This document shows positions 1 to 8,658 of a stretch of 64,000 nt of DNA, one piece after another. The stretch is from contig JAYOLL010000007.1 of the NCBI GenBank assembly GCA_038120295.1, forward strand, positions 72,060-136,059, in the 5' to 3' direction. A program made the translations under genes and the position numbers. This DNA is from JAYOEY01 sp038120295 (GTDB lineage Bacteria > Pseudomonadota > Alphaproteobacteria > MPNO01 > UBA2964). The notes beneath the pieces are model-generated. The model saw only the letters and a list, made by a program, of their open reading frames with translations, had not been told where the DNA came from and did not search any database. The stretch's first letter is position 1. The number at the start of each line of letters is the position of its first letter.

Positions 1-74
1 AATGTAATTGCAGGGTATATATCGTGTTTCGCCGCTTTCCCGCAAGGGTTTTGGAGCGGGCGGTATGGGGCGCG

Positions 75-782
75 TTACACCGCCTGGCGGGAGCGCCGCC
101 GAAACCGGAAAAAGGAGGGGGTCCTGCCGGCTGCCTGGGCCTTTTCCTCGTATCGGGTTCCGGGCCAGTCCGTCGGACGGCAGCGCCAGTCCTGCGGTTC
201 GCGGGCGGTCCACTCAAATGCGTCGGAAGCGCGGACATGGCGCAGGATCCAGGATTTGTAACCGGGGTCGTCGGTTGCAATTCGGAGTTCGGCGCCATCC
301 GCAAGAATCCGCGCAAGCTGCGGAACCGTCTCCGGCGACACGATGCGGCGCTTGTGATGGCGCGTCTTGGGCCAGGGGTCCGGAAACAGGATAAAGGCCC
401 GATCGATTGAGGCGGTCCGGAGCGCCGACAGCAGCAGGCGCGCGTCGTCGCGGAACAGACGGATATTGCCGAGGCCCTGTTCGTCGATGTCGCTGAGCAG
501 TCGGGCCACCCCGTTGAGGAACGGTTCGCATCCGATAAAGCCAATGCCGGGATTCTCACGCGCCTGCCGGGCCAGGTGCTCGCCCGCCCCGAACCCGATT
601 TCGAGCCATACGGACCGAACGGGCGCATCCTCAAACAGCGTCTCAGGCGAAAACTGCCGGCCGTCTTCAGCCAGCGATATTGCAAGCCGGGGGAGGAGCG
701 TGTCGACCAGCGCCTGCCGGCCAGCGCGTAACGGGCGGCCGAGTCGCCGCCCGTAAAGCGCCCGTTGCGGCTGTTCGCTCAG
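75..782 (-). CDS. trmB: tRNA (guanine-N7-)-methyltransferase TrmB
   Basis: SAM-dependent enzyme that makes m7G46 in the variable loop of tRNA. Reading from a CTG at 782 gives 235 residues, normal for TrmB. Visible: the basic N-terminus YGRRLGRPLRAG (residues 10-21), the SAM-binding loop EIGFGAGEH (61-69), the family hallmark FPDPWPK (133-139), and a C-terminal TRYEEKA motif. No ATG, GTG or TTG lies in frame upstream of the conserved N-terminal region. The CTG overlaps the metK stop (CTGA), which suggests translational coupling and a rare start codon. The next in-frame GTG (509) falls after the SAM site and would give a dead protein. Last gene of the lnt-xre-metK-trmB run. Family certain, start inferred. 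Confidence 0.9.
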   Translation of the reverse strand: MSEQPQRALYGRRLGRPLRAGRQALVDTLLPRLAISLAEDGRQFSPETLFEDAPVRSVWLEIGFGAGEHLARQARENPGIGFIGCEPFLNGVARLLSDIDEQGLGNIRLFRDDARLLLSALRTASIDRAFILFPDPWPKTRHHKRRIVSPETVPQLARILADGAELRIATDDPGYKSWILRHVRASDAFEWTAREPQDWRCRPTDWPGTRYEEKAQAAGRTPSFFRFRRRSRQAV

Positions 783-1948
783 CTGAATGCCGACTTGAGC
801 TGATCCGCGATGTCGGTCTTCTCCCAGGAGAACCCTCCGTCCGCGTCGGGCGTCCTGCCGAAATGGCCGTAGGCCGCGGTGCGGGCATAGATCGGCCTGC
901 TCAGTTTCAGATGTTCCCGAATGCCGCGGGGCGACAGGTCAACGACCTGCTGGATGACATCCGCAAGCTTGACTTCGTCGACCCTGGCGGTGCCGTAGGT
1001 ATCGACATAGACCGACAGCGGCTTGGCGACGCCGATCGCATAGGACACCTGGATCACGCACTTGTCTGCAAGACCTGCCGCAACGACGTTCTTGGCGACA
1101 TAGCGCGCAGCGTACGCCGCCGAGCGATCGACCTTGGACGGGTCCTTGCCCGAGAACGCACCCCCGCCATGCGGCGACGCGCCGCCATAGGTGTCGACGA
1201 TGATCTTGCGCCCGGTCAGCCCGCAATCGCCGTCTGGGCCGCCGATCACAAAGCGACCGGTCGGGTTCACATAGAACTCGTCCTCAGGGCACATCCAGCC
1301 TTCGGGCAGCACGTTTTCGACATGCGGACGCACGATCTCGCGCACCTGCTCGGTGCTGAGGGCCTCGTCGTGCTGGGTCGACACAACCACGGACGTCGCC
1401 CGGACCGGCCGATCGTTCTCGTAGAGAAGCGTTACCTGGCTTTTCGAATCCGGTCCGAGACCGGGTTCTGCGCCGGAATGGCGAGCCTCGGCCAGCGATT
1501 TCAGGATTTCGTGCGAATACTGGATCGGCGCCGGCATCAGCGATTCGGTTTCGGTGCAGGCATAGCCGAACATGATGCCCTGGTCGCCCGCGCCTTCGTC
1601 CTTGTTGCCGCTGGAATCGACGCCCATGGCGATGTCCGTCGACTGGTGGTGCAGATAAATCTGCACGTCCATGTTTTTCCAGTGGAACCCGTCCTGCTCG
1701 TATCCGATATCCTTGACGGCGTGCCGAACCACGCTTTCCAGATCGTCGTTGGTTACCGATTCCGGCCCGCGGATCTCTCCGGCAAGCACGACGCGGTTGG
1801 TCGTGCACAGCGTTTCGCAGGCGACCCGCGACAGGGGATCGGCCGTCAGGTAAGTGTCGAGAACGGCATCCGATACGCGATCGCTGACCTTGTCAGGATG
1901 ACCCTCGGAAACGGATTCGCTGGTAAAAAGATAGCTGCCTTTTGGCAC
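779..1948 (-). CDS. metK: S-adenosylmethionine synthase
   Basis: Makes SAM from methionine and ATP in the cytosol. 389 residues, the usual length. Visible: N-terminal GHPDKVSD (16-23), the GAGDQGIMFGYA hexapeptide region that binds adenine, the phosphate loop GGGAFSGKDPSKVDRSAAY, and the closing DIADQLKS tail. The start is GTG at 1948, preceded by a clear Shine-Dalgarno GGAGAGG, and the stop overlaps trmB. It supplies the methyl donor used by the co-transcribed trmB and by the nearby miaB. A good sigma70-like promoter sits about 115 bases upstream (2064-2092), so metK-trmB can be expressed independently of the regulator gene upstream. Confidence 0.97.
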   Translation of the reverse strand: MPKGSYLFTSESVSEGHPDKVSDRVSDAVLDTYLTADPLSRVACETLCTTNRVVLAGEIRGPESVTNDDLESVVRHAVKDIGYEQDGFHWKNMDVQIYLHHQSTDIAMGVDSSGNKDEGAGDQGIMFGYACTETESLMPAPIQYSHEILKSLAEARHSGAEPGLGPDSKSQVTLLYENDRPVRATSVVVSTQHDEALSTEQVREIVRPHVENVLPEGWMCPEDEFYVNPTGRFVIGGPDGDCGLTGRKIIVDTYGGASPHGGGAFSGKDPSKVDRSAAYAARYVAKNVVAAGLADKCVIQVSYAIGVAKPLSVYVDTYGTARVDEVKLADVIQQVVDLSPRGIREHLKLSRPIYARTAAYGHFGRTPDADGGFSWEKTDIADQLKSAFS

Positions 1949-2063
1949 GGGATAACCTCTCCTATGAATGGCGTTTCAGAAAACGACGCAAAGAGGCCTC
2001 GCCCGAGTCCGCTGACGCCGATGCGGCGACGCGGTCACGGCCGCAACGCCAGCTTGGCGCGGC

Positions 2064-2092
2064 ATTTTGATCCAAAAGGCCAGCAACGTCAA
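2064..2092 (-). promoter_or_regulatory. Probable sigma70-type promoter for metK-trmB
   Basis: On the minus strand TTGACG (2092-2087) is followed after 17 bases by CAAAAT (2069-2064): five of six matches to the -35 and four of six to the -10, with ideal spacing. It leaves a leader of roughly 110 nt before the metK GTG. I looked for SAM-II or SAM/SAH riboswitch cores in this leader and could not recognise one. Confidence 0.55.
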
Positions 2093-2174
2093 GGGTTCAT
2101 CCGGTCTGCGGCGATGGGAATCGCCGTGGGGCGCCGGTATACTGCGTCGGTTATACCGCGTCGGTTCGGGAACT

Positions 2175-2633
2175 CTATTCGCCGTCTGCGGCGATGGCTT
2201 TCATGAGTTCGAAAATACGTTTGCGAACCCGGGGATCGCCGATCCGGTAATAGGCGCGGACAAGTTCGAGGGTTTCGCGCTTGGCAAGCGGATCGCGCTG
2301 GGTCGATTCTCCGGTCGGATCGGCCTGTTGAGCCGTCGCTGCAGCCGCCACATCGCCGGGCATGTCTTCGAAAAAGAACGACACGGGCACATCGAGAATC
2401 CGGCTGATTTCAAACAGACGGCTGGACCCCACACGGTTTGCGCCACGTTCGTATTTCTGGACCTGCTGAAAGGTAAGACCCAGAGCATCGCCGAGCTTCT
2501 CCTGACTCAATCCAAGAAGCGTCCGGCGCATTCTGATACGGCTGCCGACATGAATATCGACAGGGTGCGGTCCGTCGCCGCGTGGGCGGCGTCCTCTGCG
2601 AGCGGGACGATCTGTAGTTTCAGGAGCCATCAT
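2175..2633 (-). CDS. XRE-family helix-turn-helix regulator
   Basis: 152-residue Cro/CI-type DNA-binding protein. A basic N-terminal tail (RPARRGRRPRGDG) precedes an HTH of about residues 30-88 (RMRRTLLGLSQEKLGDALGL, then FQQVQKYERG). The C-terminal helical part (PLAKRETLELVRAYYRIGDP, then RKRIFELMKAI) is typical of the alphaproteobacterial regulator that sits between lnt and metK. Target unknown; position suggests control of itself or of metK. Two ATG codons stand in tandem at 2633 and 2630, with AAGGA about ten bases upstream. The DNA before the start is an 11-bp tandem repeat broken by an assembly gap, so its promoter cannot be read fully. Confidence 0.9.
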   Translation of the reverse strand: MMAPETTDRPARRGRRPRGDGPHPVDIHVGSRIRMRRTLLGLSQEKLGDALGLTFQQVQKYERGANRVGSSRLFEISRILDVPVSFFFEDMPGDVAAAATAQQADPTGESTQRDPLAKRETLELVRAYYRIGDPRVRKRIFELMKAIAADGE

Positions 2634-2659
2634 GACTATTGTTCCTTACCTGACATTCA

Positions 2660-2823
2660 GCAACGAGATTGCAACGAGATTGCAACGAGATNNNNNNNNN
2701 NNNNNNNNNNNNNNNNNNNNNNNNNNNNNNNNNNNNNNNNNNNNNNNNNNNNNNNNNNNNNNNNNNNNNNNNNNNNNNNNNNNNNNNNNNNGCAACGAGA
2801 TTGCAACGAGATTGCAACGAGAT
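2660..2823. repeat. 11-bp tandem repeat array (unit GCAACGAGATT) interrupted by gap
   Basis: Three head-to-tail copies at 2660-2691 (the last lacking one base before the gap) and three more at 2792-2823, in the same orientation and in the same phase of the unit. The gap therefore almost certainly collapses more copies. The 11-bp period is close to one DNA helical turn, so every copy faces the same side of the helix upstream of the xre regulator. True copy number is unknown. Confidence 0.9.
2692..2791. other. Assembly gap (100 N)
   Basis: Exactly 100 N, the conventional placeholder for a gap of unknown size, located inside the tandem repeat. Real length cannot be inferred. Confidence 0.99.
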
Positions 2824-2956
2824 CAAATAATCAGCGCCCCATAGAACACTGTTTGAAGGGCGAATGCAATCGTGTGCAGATCTCTTACTGACGATGGCAA
2901 CAATATACAAGCTTTGGAAGAAATTGTGAATCATTTACTGGTAATTTTTTTCGGGG

Positions 2957-4484
2957 TTATTTGAGTGGCGCTCTTGCCAGCCAGAGCAACAGGGCCGCAC
3001 TCAGAAAGAGCAGCGGCAAATCTCCGGTGACAGGATAGTAAACCCCGGCTCGTCGCGCAGCAGGCAATGAGGTGTCAATAATGCCCTCCTGGCCAAGACC
3101 GACGCGTCCGGTGACGCGGCCGTAAGGATCGATGACCGCGGAAATACCCGTGTTTGCCGACCTGACTACCGGCAGCCCCTGTTCCACCGCCCGCAACCTG
3201 GCCGCGACCAGATGCTGCCGCGGCCCGGAACTGTCCCCGAACCACGCATCGTTGGTCACGTTCAGGAGCCATCCGGGCCGGCCGCTGTCGAGCGCACCGG
3301 TCACCCTGTCGGCGAACACGATTTCGTAACAGATCAGCGGTGAAGCCGGCGGCAACCCCGGAATCGAAAGCGTAACGGGCCCCGGACCGGCGGAAAAATC
3401 AGTACGGCCTGCGGTCAGTTTCTTCAGCCCCAGCAGCTCGCCAAGCGGCATGTATTCTCCAAAAGGCACAAGGTGGAACTTGTCGTAGGTCGCAACAATC
3501 CGGGCCGACGCATCGATCGCATGAAGACTGTTCCAGATCTGAAGCGGGCCAACGCCGGGCGGGGTTCTCCGGATCGCCCCGGTCAGCAGCAGGCCATCGG
3601 CCGGCACAGCCCGGGCGATCGCACGGCGACCGTTCTCATCGATTGACGGTACGAACGGCACGGCCGTTTCAGGCCAGATGACATGTGTCACCGGTTCCGC
3701 ACCGGGCGCACGGGACAGGCGAAGCAGAGTCGACAGATGGCGCGTCGCGTATTCCCGCTTCCATTTCAGCCGCTGGGGAATATTTGGCTGAACGATCCGC
3801 AGCCGGACATCGGGAACAGACGGCACAGGCCCCAGCGGCACAAGCATACCGCCAAAGGCGAAGAGAGCGGCAACCAGAAACGCTCCAGCCGCCGGCAGCC
3901 GCCATCGCGCCGGCCCGGTCCGATCCGCCAGCGTCGCCGGCGCAGCGCAGGCCAGGATGGTGAAGAACCCGAGCCCGAGAACGCCGAATACCGCTGCGCC
4001 CTGAATGGCGTAGTCGGAAAATACCCAGACCGAGCCGACAGGGTTCCACGGGAAACCCGTGAATAGCTGGCCACGCAGCCATTCGGCGATCGCCCAGCCG
4101 CTGCCGAGCATAAAAACCCGGCGGGTCGTCGTGGCACCGCGCCGCACGAACGCGCACAGAATGCCGATATAAAGCGACAGGATCGCCGGAATGCACAAAA
4201 CAGCGAACGGGATCAGCCACGCCCACTGCGCCGCATCAACCAGGAGCGCGTTGGCGATCCAGTACAGCCCGCCGGTAAAATACCCCATGCCGAACCACCA
4301 GCCGTCGGCGAATCCCCGCCGCCATCTTCCGGCGCCTGACAGGATCCAGAGCAGACCGGTCAGCGCGACCGGGAGGGCAGGCAGGGCGTAGACCGGCGGC
4401 AGGGCTGCGGCCGCCAGCAACCCCAGCACCGTCAGAGCGAGGAGTCTGCGCCATCCCTGAAGGACCGCCAGACGACCGGACAGA
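2957..4484 (-). CDS. lnt: Apolipoprotein N-acyltransferase (5' end lost in gap)
   Basis: Inner-membrane enzyme adding the third acyl chain to the N-terminal cysteine of lipoproteins. About 509 codons are readable. There is a multi-helix N-terminal membrane part (LTVLGLLAAAALPPVYALP onwards), then a periplasmic nitrilase-like domain. The expected catalytic triad is visible: Glu in WPETAVPF, Lys in the KFHLVPFGEY segment, Cys in LICYEIVF. NVTNDAWFG and a C-terminal helix (LLFLSAALLLWLARAPLK) complete it. Compared with family length only a few N-terminal residues are missing, hidden in the 4485-4584 gap. Follows corC closely, as in many alphaproteobacteria. Note that it works on lipoproteins, as does lolA in this window. 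Confidence 0.93.
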
Positions 4485-4584
4485 NNNNNNNNNNNNNNNN
4501 NNNNNNNNNNNNNNNNNNNNNNNNNNNNNNNNNNNNNNNNNNNNNNNNNNNNNNNNNNNNNNNNNNNNNNNNNNNNNNNNNNNN
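4485..4584. other. Assembly gap (100 N) at the lnt start
   Basis: Exactly 100 N, removing the lnt start codon and any corC-lnt spacer. Any reading frame carried through it is artificial. Confidence 0.99.
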
Positions 4585-4660
4585 CAGATGATTGGCCCAA
4601 ATAGCGACCGGGGAACCGGCCATTGCGCCAGCCTCGGCCGGCTTGGGCCGCCCACCGGGT

Positions 4661-5587
4661 TCAGCCGGCACGATCGCTTTCTTCTTCGGGCGCCGTCTCG
4701 GCAGAGGAGCGGGCGCGGGTAATACGAAGCCTGCGGATACGTCTGGGATCGGCATCGAGTATTTCGAACTCGGCGCCGGACCCATGCCGGACGACCTCTC
4801 CCCGACCGGGCACCCTGCCCGCAAGGTAGAACACAAGCCCGCCCAGCGTGTCGATGTCTTCCGCCCGTTCCTCGGGCGAGAGGATTTCTCCGATCTGGTT
4901 CTCAAATTCTTCGAGCATTACCCGCGCGTCGGCCACGAACGTCCCGTCAGGTCCTTCGATCATGGAGGGTACATCGACATCGTCGTGTTCGTCCTCGATC
5001 TCTCCGACGATTTCCTCAACCAGATCCTCGATCGTGGCGAGCCCGTCGATGCCGCCGAACTCGTCGATCACAAGCGCCATATGGACCTGTCGGACGCGCA
5101 TCTGCAGGAGCAGTTCGAGGATCGGCATCGACGGGGCGACGAACAGGAGTGGACGAACCAGATCGCCTAGTCCGACCTGCTCTTCACCCTCGACCGCGCT
5201 CCAGCGGGCCAGCACGTCCTTGATGTGGACCATTCCGGCAATGTCGTCGAGCGTACCGCGATAGGTCGGAATTCGGGAATGCGCGCTTTCGCTCATGACG
5301 CCAACCAGATCGGACAGCGAAATATCGATGTCGACTGCCACGATGTCGGCCCGAGGGACCATGATGTCGTACACCGTAAGCCCGTGCAGATTGAGAATAT
5401 TGCGCAGCAGCGTGATCTCGTCGCTGCTGGCGGGCAGATCGCCGATATCTTCCTTCTCTATAAGCTCCTCAATAGTGCCGCGCAGATCGGAACCGTTCCG
5501 GCTGCGAAACAGGCGCCGGAACCAGTCGCGGACTCCGCGCCCGACCGTTCCGTTTTCAGACGCGGACTCCGTCCCGGGATCAGCCAT
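4661..5587 (-). CDS. corC: CorC/HlyC-type CBS-domain protein
   Basis: 308 residues from the ATG at 5587, overlapping the ybeY stop by eight bases. Architecture: an acidic/basic N-terminal segment (WFRRLFRSRNGSDLRGTIEE), a CBS pair beginning at DIMVPRADIVAVD and running through HSRIPTYRG and HIKDVLARW to MALVIDEFGGIDGLATIED, then a C-terminal CorC_HlyC transporter-associated domain (EDIDTLGGLVFYLAGRVPGRGE). No membrane segment is present, so this is the short soluble CorC type, usually linked to magnesium/cobalt efflux or envelope homeostasis. The frame stays open upstream of 5587, but that part is shadow of ybeY. Confidence 0.9.
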   Translation of the reverse strand: MADPGTESASENGTVGRGVRDWFRRLFRSRNGSDLRGTIEELIEKEDIGDLPASSDEITLLRNILNLHGLTVYDIMVPRADIVAVDIDISLSDLVGVMSESAHSRIPTYRGTLDDIAGMVHIKDVLARWSAVEGEEQVGLGDLVRPLLFVAPSMPILELLLQMRVRQVHMALVIDEFGGIDGLATIEDLVEEIVGEIEDEHDDVDVPSMIEGPDGTFVADARVMLEEFENQIGEILSPEERAEDIDTLGGLVFYLAGRVPGRGEVVRHGSGAEFEILDADPRRIRRLRITRARSSAETAPEEESDRAG

Positions 5588-6101
5588 GATCGGCGTAGGG
5601 ATCGTCGACCCCCATCCCTGCGAGTATTCGGGTTTCGAGCGTTTCCATCTCTTCCGCTTCGTCGTCGTCCTGATGATCGTAGCCGAGAAGATGCAGCGTA
5701 CCGTGAACGACCAGATGTGCGATGTGGTCCGACAGGCTGCCATCCCCGGCCTCGTCGCTCGCGACGCCGAAGGCAACGATGACATCGCCAAGCAGGGCGG
5801 GCTGTCCGACGACCCGCGCGGCGCCAGCCGGAAAAGCCAGTACATTGGTCGGAGAATCCTTTCCGCGCCAGGTCCTGTTCAGATCGCGCACCGTCTCGTC
5901 GTCGGACAGGACAATGCTCAGTTCGCACGGCCCGATGTCTGCGGCAGCGCTCGACAACACAGCCAGGGCCGCGCGACGCGCCAGGGCTTCAGCCGAAAAC
6001 GGCGCCTGGTCCCAACCGGCACCGTCGACCGAGATGTCGATCTCGACGCCTGCAGCGTATGCCGGTGATCCGGCATCCAAATCCGGAGCTTTCTCCATCA
6101 T
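5580..6101 (-). CDS. ybeY: Endoribonuclease YbeY
   Basis: Zinc-dependent RNase needed for 16S rRNA 3'-end maturation and ribosome quality control. 173 residues. The signature HGTLHLLGYDH, with its three zinc-binding histidines, lies near residue 135; WRGKDSPTNVLAFP is the other conserved block. Start ATG at 6101 (a second ATG follows directly) overlaps the phoH stop, and its end overlaps corC, so the three genes are coupled. Confidence 0.95.
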   Translation of the reverse strand: MMEKAPDLDAGSPAYAAGVEIDISVDGAGWDQAPFSAEALARRAALAVLSSAAADIGPCELSIVLSDDETVRDLNRTWRGKDSPTNVLAFPAGAARVVGQPALLGDVIVAFGVASDEAGDGSLSDHIAHLVVHGTLHLLGYDHQDDDEAEEMETLETRILAGMGVDDPYADHG

Positions 6102-7162
6102 GGCTGTCCTGCGCCCTTGCGGGCGGGATCGTCGTTCGCCGCGCCTCGCTGCCTCTGACGGTCGTCATTGTCGTAGGCCTGCACGATTCGCGTCACAAGC
6201 TCGTGACGGACGATATCCCTGTCCGAAAAACGGACCACCTCGACACCTTCGATATGACCCAGCGTATCGACCGCATGGCTCAGCCCGGACACGGAACCGG
6301 ACGGCAGGTCCACCTGGCTTGGGTCGCCCGTGATCGCCATGTGCGAGCCCTCGCCGAGCCGGGTAAGAAACATGCGCATCTGTATTCTCGTCGCGTTCTG
6401 CGCCTCGTCCAGAATGACATAGGCGTGCGACAGGGTCCGGCCGCGCATGAAAGCGAGCGGCGCGACCTCGATCTCGCCCGAGCTCAGCCGGTTGACGACC
6501 TGATCCGCCGGCAGCATGTCATAAAGCGCGTCGTAAAGGGGGGCGAGATAGGGATCGATTTTTTCCCGCAGGTCGCCGGGCAGAAAACCGAGCCGCTCGC
6601 CGGCCTCGACCGCGGGACGCGACAGGATGATCCGTTCGACCCGCCCGGCAACCAGCATTGAGACGGCCATGGCGACGGCGAGGTAGGTTTTGCCGGTTCC
6701 CGCAGGACCGAGCCCAAACACCATTTTTCCGTTGGAAAGCGCTCTCAGATAATCGCCCTGCCCCGGAGACCGGGCTGACAGATGACGACGCGGCGTCCGT
6801 ATAACGCAGTCGTCGGCGCCGCCCTTCGAACCGCCTCCCAGCTCCGCGCTGCGCGCGTTTGCCAGACGGACTGCTGCATCGACCTCGGAATCGTCTACCG
6901 GCAATCCCTGTTTGAGCCGTTCATACAGCGCATTGAGCGAGGACGCTGCCAGTGCGCTGGCGCTTTCGGAACCGGCGATCGAAATCTTGTTGCCGCGTGA
7001 CGACAAACGGACGCCTAGCGCCTGCTCAATGCGCGCGAGATGCCTGTCATAGGCGCCGAACAGGAGCGGCAGGAGACGGTTGTCGTCGAAGCCCAGCACC
7101 ACCGGCGCCTTGTCCGCACCCGCCCTGTGCTCCGCCCAGCTCTGTGTCAGACCCGATTTCAA
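6098..7162 (-). CDS. ybeZ: PhoH-family ATPase (YbeZ)
   Basis: 354 residues. Walker A GPAGTGKTYLA and Walker B-like VILDEAQNA are clear, with the QMRMFLTRLGEGSHMAITGDP motif of PhoH proteins. The N-terminal 100 residues carry the KH-like lead-in domain typical of YbeZ. It works with YbeY in RNA processing, and the two genes overlap by four bases here. The start is a TTG (7162) overlapping the miaB stop in the pattern TTGA; no better in-frame ATG exists before the conserved N-terminus. Confidence 0.93.
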   Translation of the reverse strand: MKSGLTQSWAEHRAGADKAPVVLGFDDNRLLPLLFGAYDRHLARIEQALGVRLSSRGNKISIAGSESASALAASSLNALYERLKQGLPVDDSEVDAAVRLANARSAELGGGSKGGADDCVIRTPRRHLSARSPGQGDYLRALSNGKMVFGLGPAGTGKTYLAVAMAVSMLVAGRVERIILSRPAVEAGERLGFLPGDLREKIDPYLAPLYDALYDMLPADQVVNRLSSGEIEVAPLAFMRGRTLSHAYVILDEAQNATRIQMRMFLTRLGEGSHMAITGDPSQVDLPSGSVSGLSHAVDTLGHIEGVEVVRFSDRDIVRHELVTRIVQAYDNDDRQRQRGAANDDPARKGAGQP

Positions 7163-8526
7163 GCGCCCTGAAGCTCCCCGATCGATGCCGTTCCCGCCGT
7201 ACCGGCCGAAATCCGTTCCACATGTCCGCCTAGCGAATTCCCGAAGGCGCCGGAAATTCTGACCGGTAAGGTTCGACCATAAAGCGCCGTCGCCTCGCCC
7301 GCGTCCCCGCAGTCGACGAATACCGCCTGCATGTGCGGGCTTCGTCCTGCGATCTGATGGTCGTACTTGCCGTTGCGGTCGAACAGGACATCGACCAATG
7401 CGCCCACTGATCCCTGATTATACGCCAGCTGCTGCGAGTTCAGCAGCGCCTGCAAACGCTGAAGCCGCACGGACTTTTCGTCTTCAGGCACCTGATCGTC
7501 GGCATCCGCCGCGGGCGTTCCGGGGCGTGGGCTGTATTTAAAGGAATAGGCCTGTGCGTATCCGACCGTTTCGACCAGCGCCAGGGTTTCCAAAAAATCC
7601 GCCTCGGTTTCGCCGGGGTGCCCCACAATGAAATCGGACGACAGCGCCAGGTCGGGGCGCGCCTCTCGCAGCCGCTCCACGACCCGAATATAGTCCTCCG
7701 CCCGGTGACGCCGGTTCATCCGCGCAAGGATCCTGTCGGAGCCCGACTGGACCGGCAGGTGGAGATAGGGCATAAGCGCCGGAATTTCTCCATGCGCTGC
7801 AATCAGATCGTCATCCATGTCGCGCGGATGGGAAGTCGTGTAGCGCAGCCGCTCTACCCCGTCAACATCCGATAGCCTGCGCAGCAGCACCGCCAGCCCG
7901 CCATCGCAGCCATGATAGGCATTGACGTTCTGCCCCAGCAGCGTGATCTCGCGAACGCCGCCCTGTGCCAGGCGCTCGGCTTCGGCCACGATGGCGTCCG
8001 CCGGCCGCGAATATTCCGCGCCGCGCGTATAGGGCACGACGCAGAAAGCACAGAACTTGTCGCAGCCCTCCTGAATTGTGAGAAACGCCGACGGGCCGTT
8101 GGCCTGGACAGGCGGAAGCTCAGCAAATTTTGATTCGACGGGAAACTCCGTCTCGACCGCGGCATCCGGGTCGCCGTTCGTCAGGGAGGACAGCATTTCA
8201 GGCAACCGGTGGTAGCTTTGCGGACCGACGACCAGATCGACCTGCGGCGAACGCCGGATCATTTCCTCGCCTTCCGCCTGCGCGACGCACCCCGCTACGG
8301 CGATTCTGGCGCCACGCTCCTTCAGATCGCGCAGCCGGCCGAGTTCGGAGTAGACCTTTTCGGCCGCCTTTTCCCGAATATGACAGGTGTTGAGGATAAT
8401 AAGGTCGGCATCCTCGGCGTCTTCGGTGCGGCTGTAGCCATCGGCGCCCAGAACATCCGCCATACGCGCGGAGTCATAGACGTTCATCTGACAGCCGTAA
8501 CTCTTGATAAAGACCTTTTTCGCCAA
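7159..8526 (-). CDS. miaB: tRNA-2-methylthio-N6-dimethylallyladenosine synthase MiaB
   Basis: Radical-SAM methylthiotransferase acting on i6A37 of tRNA. 455 residues. The N-terminal UPF0004 domain binds one iron-sulfur cluster through Cys in YGCQMNVYDS, NTCHIREKA and GCVAQAEG. The radical-SAM triad is CDKFCAFC near residue 155. The C-terminal TRAM domain includes GALVDVLFDRNGKYDHQIAGR (split here: GALVDVLFDRNGK and QIAGRSPH). It consumes SAM, whose synthase metK lies downstream. Stop overlaps the ybeZ TTG start. Confidence 0.97.
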   Translation of the reverse strand: MAKKVFIKSYGCQMNVYDSARMADVLGADGYSRTEDAEDADLIILNTCHIREKAAEKVYSELGRLRDLKERGARIAVAGCVAQAEGEEMIRRSPQVDLVVGPQSYHRLPEMLSSLTNGDPDAAVETEFPVESKFAELPPVQANGPSAFLTIQEGCDKFCAFCVVPYTRGAEYSRPADAIVAEAERLAQGGVREITLLGQNVNAYHGCDGGLAVLLRRLSDVDGVERLRYTTSHPRDMDDDLIAAHGEIPALMPYLHLPVQSGSDRILARMNRRHRAEDYIRVVERLREARPDLALSSDFIVGHPGETEADFLETLALVETVGYAQAYSFKYSPRPGTPAADADDQVPEDEKSVRLQRLQALLNSQQLAYNQGSVGALVDVLFDRNGKYDHQIAGRSPHMQAVFVDCGDAGEATALYGRTLPVRISGAFGNSLGGHVERISAGTAGTASIGELQGA

Positions 8527-8658
8527 AGTTCAATCCGACGTCGAACGGGCGGGCGCCCGTTTTCGGGTCAGGGAACGCGCCGCAATGCGGTTTTCGATGG
8601 TCGACAGTAGCACCGACCGGACAATAGTCAATCGCAGACAGGCGACCGAAGACGGAGA

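Larger units (their letters stand above)
2634..2956. other. Intergenic stretch between xre and lnt
   Basis: Contains the 11-bp repeat array and the 100-N gap. The remainder (2824-2956) is AT-richer than its surroundings and holds no convincing ORF, tRNA or terminator. Because lnt and xre are both on the minus strand, this stretch must hold the end of lnt transcription and/or the xre promoter. Confidence 0.6.

Noticed and set aside
1949..2174. Possible SAM riboswitch in the metK leader
   Set aside because: The gene and leader length invite it, but I could not find the conserved core of SAM-II or SAM/SAH types; only a promoter and a normal Shine-Dalgarno are visible.
680..2206. Long plus-strand open frame opposite metK
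   Set aside because: Shadow of metK: no family features, and the minus-strand frame carries all MetK motifs.
2660..2823. CRISPR array
   Set aside because: The 11-bp unit is directly tandem with no spacers, and no cas genes are present.
4585..4600. lnt start codon beyond the gap at 4600
   Set aside because: That frame passes through N bases of unknown number, so continuity is artificial.
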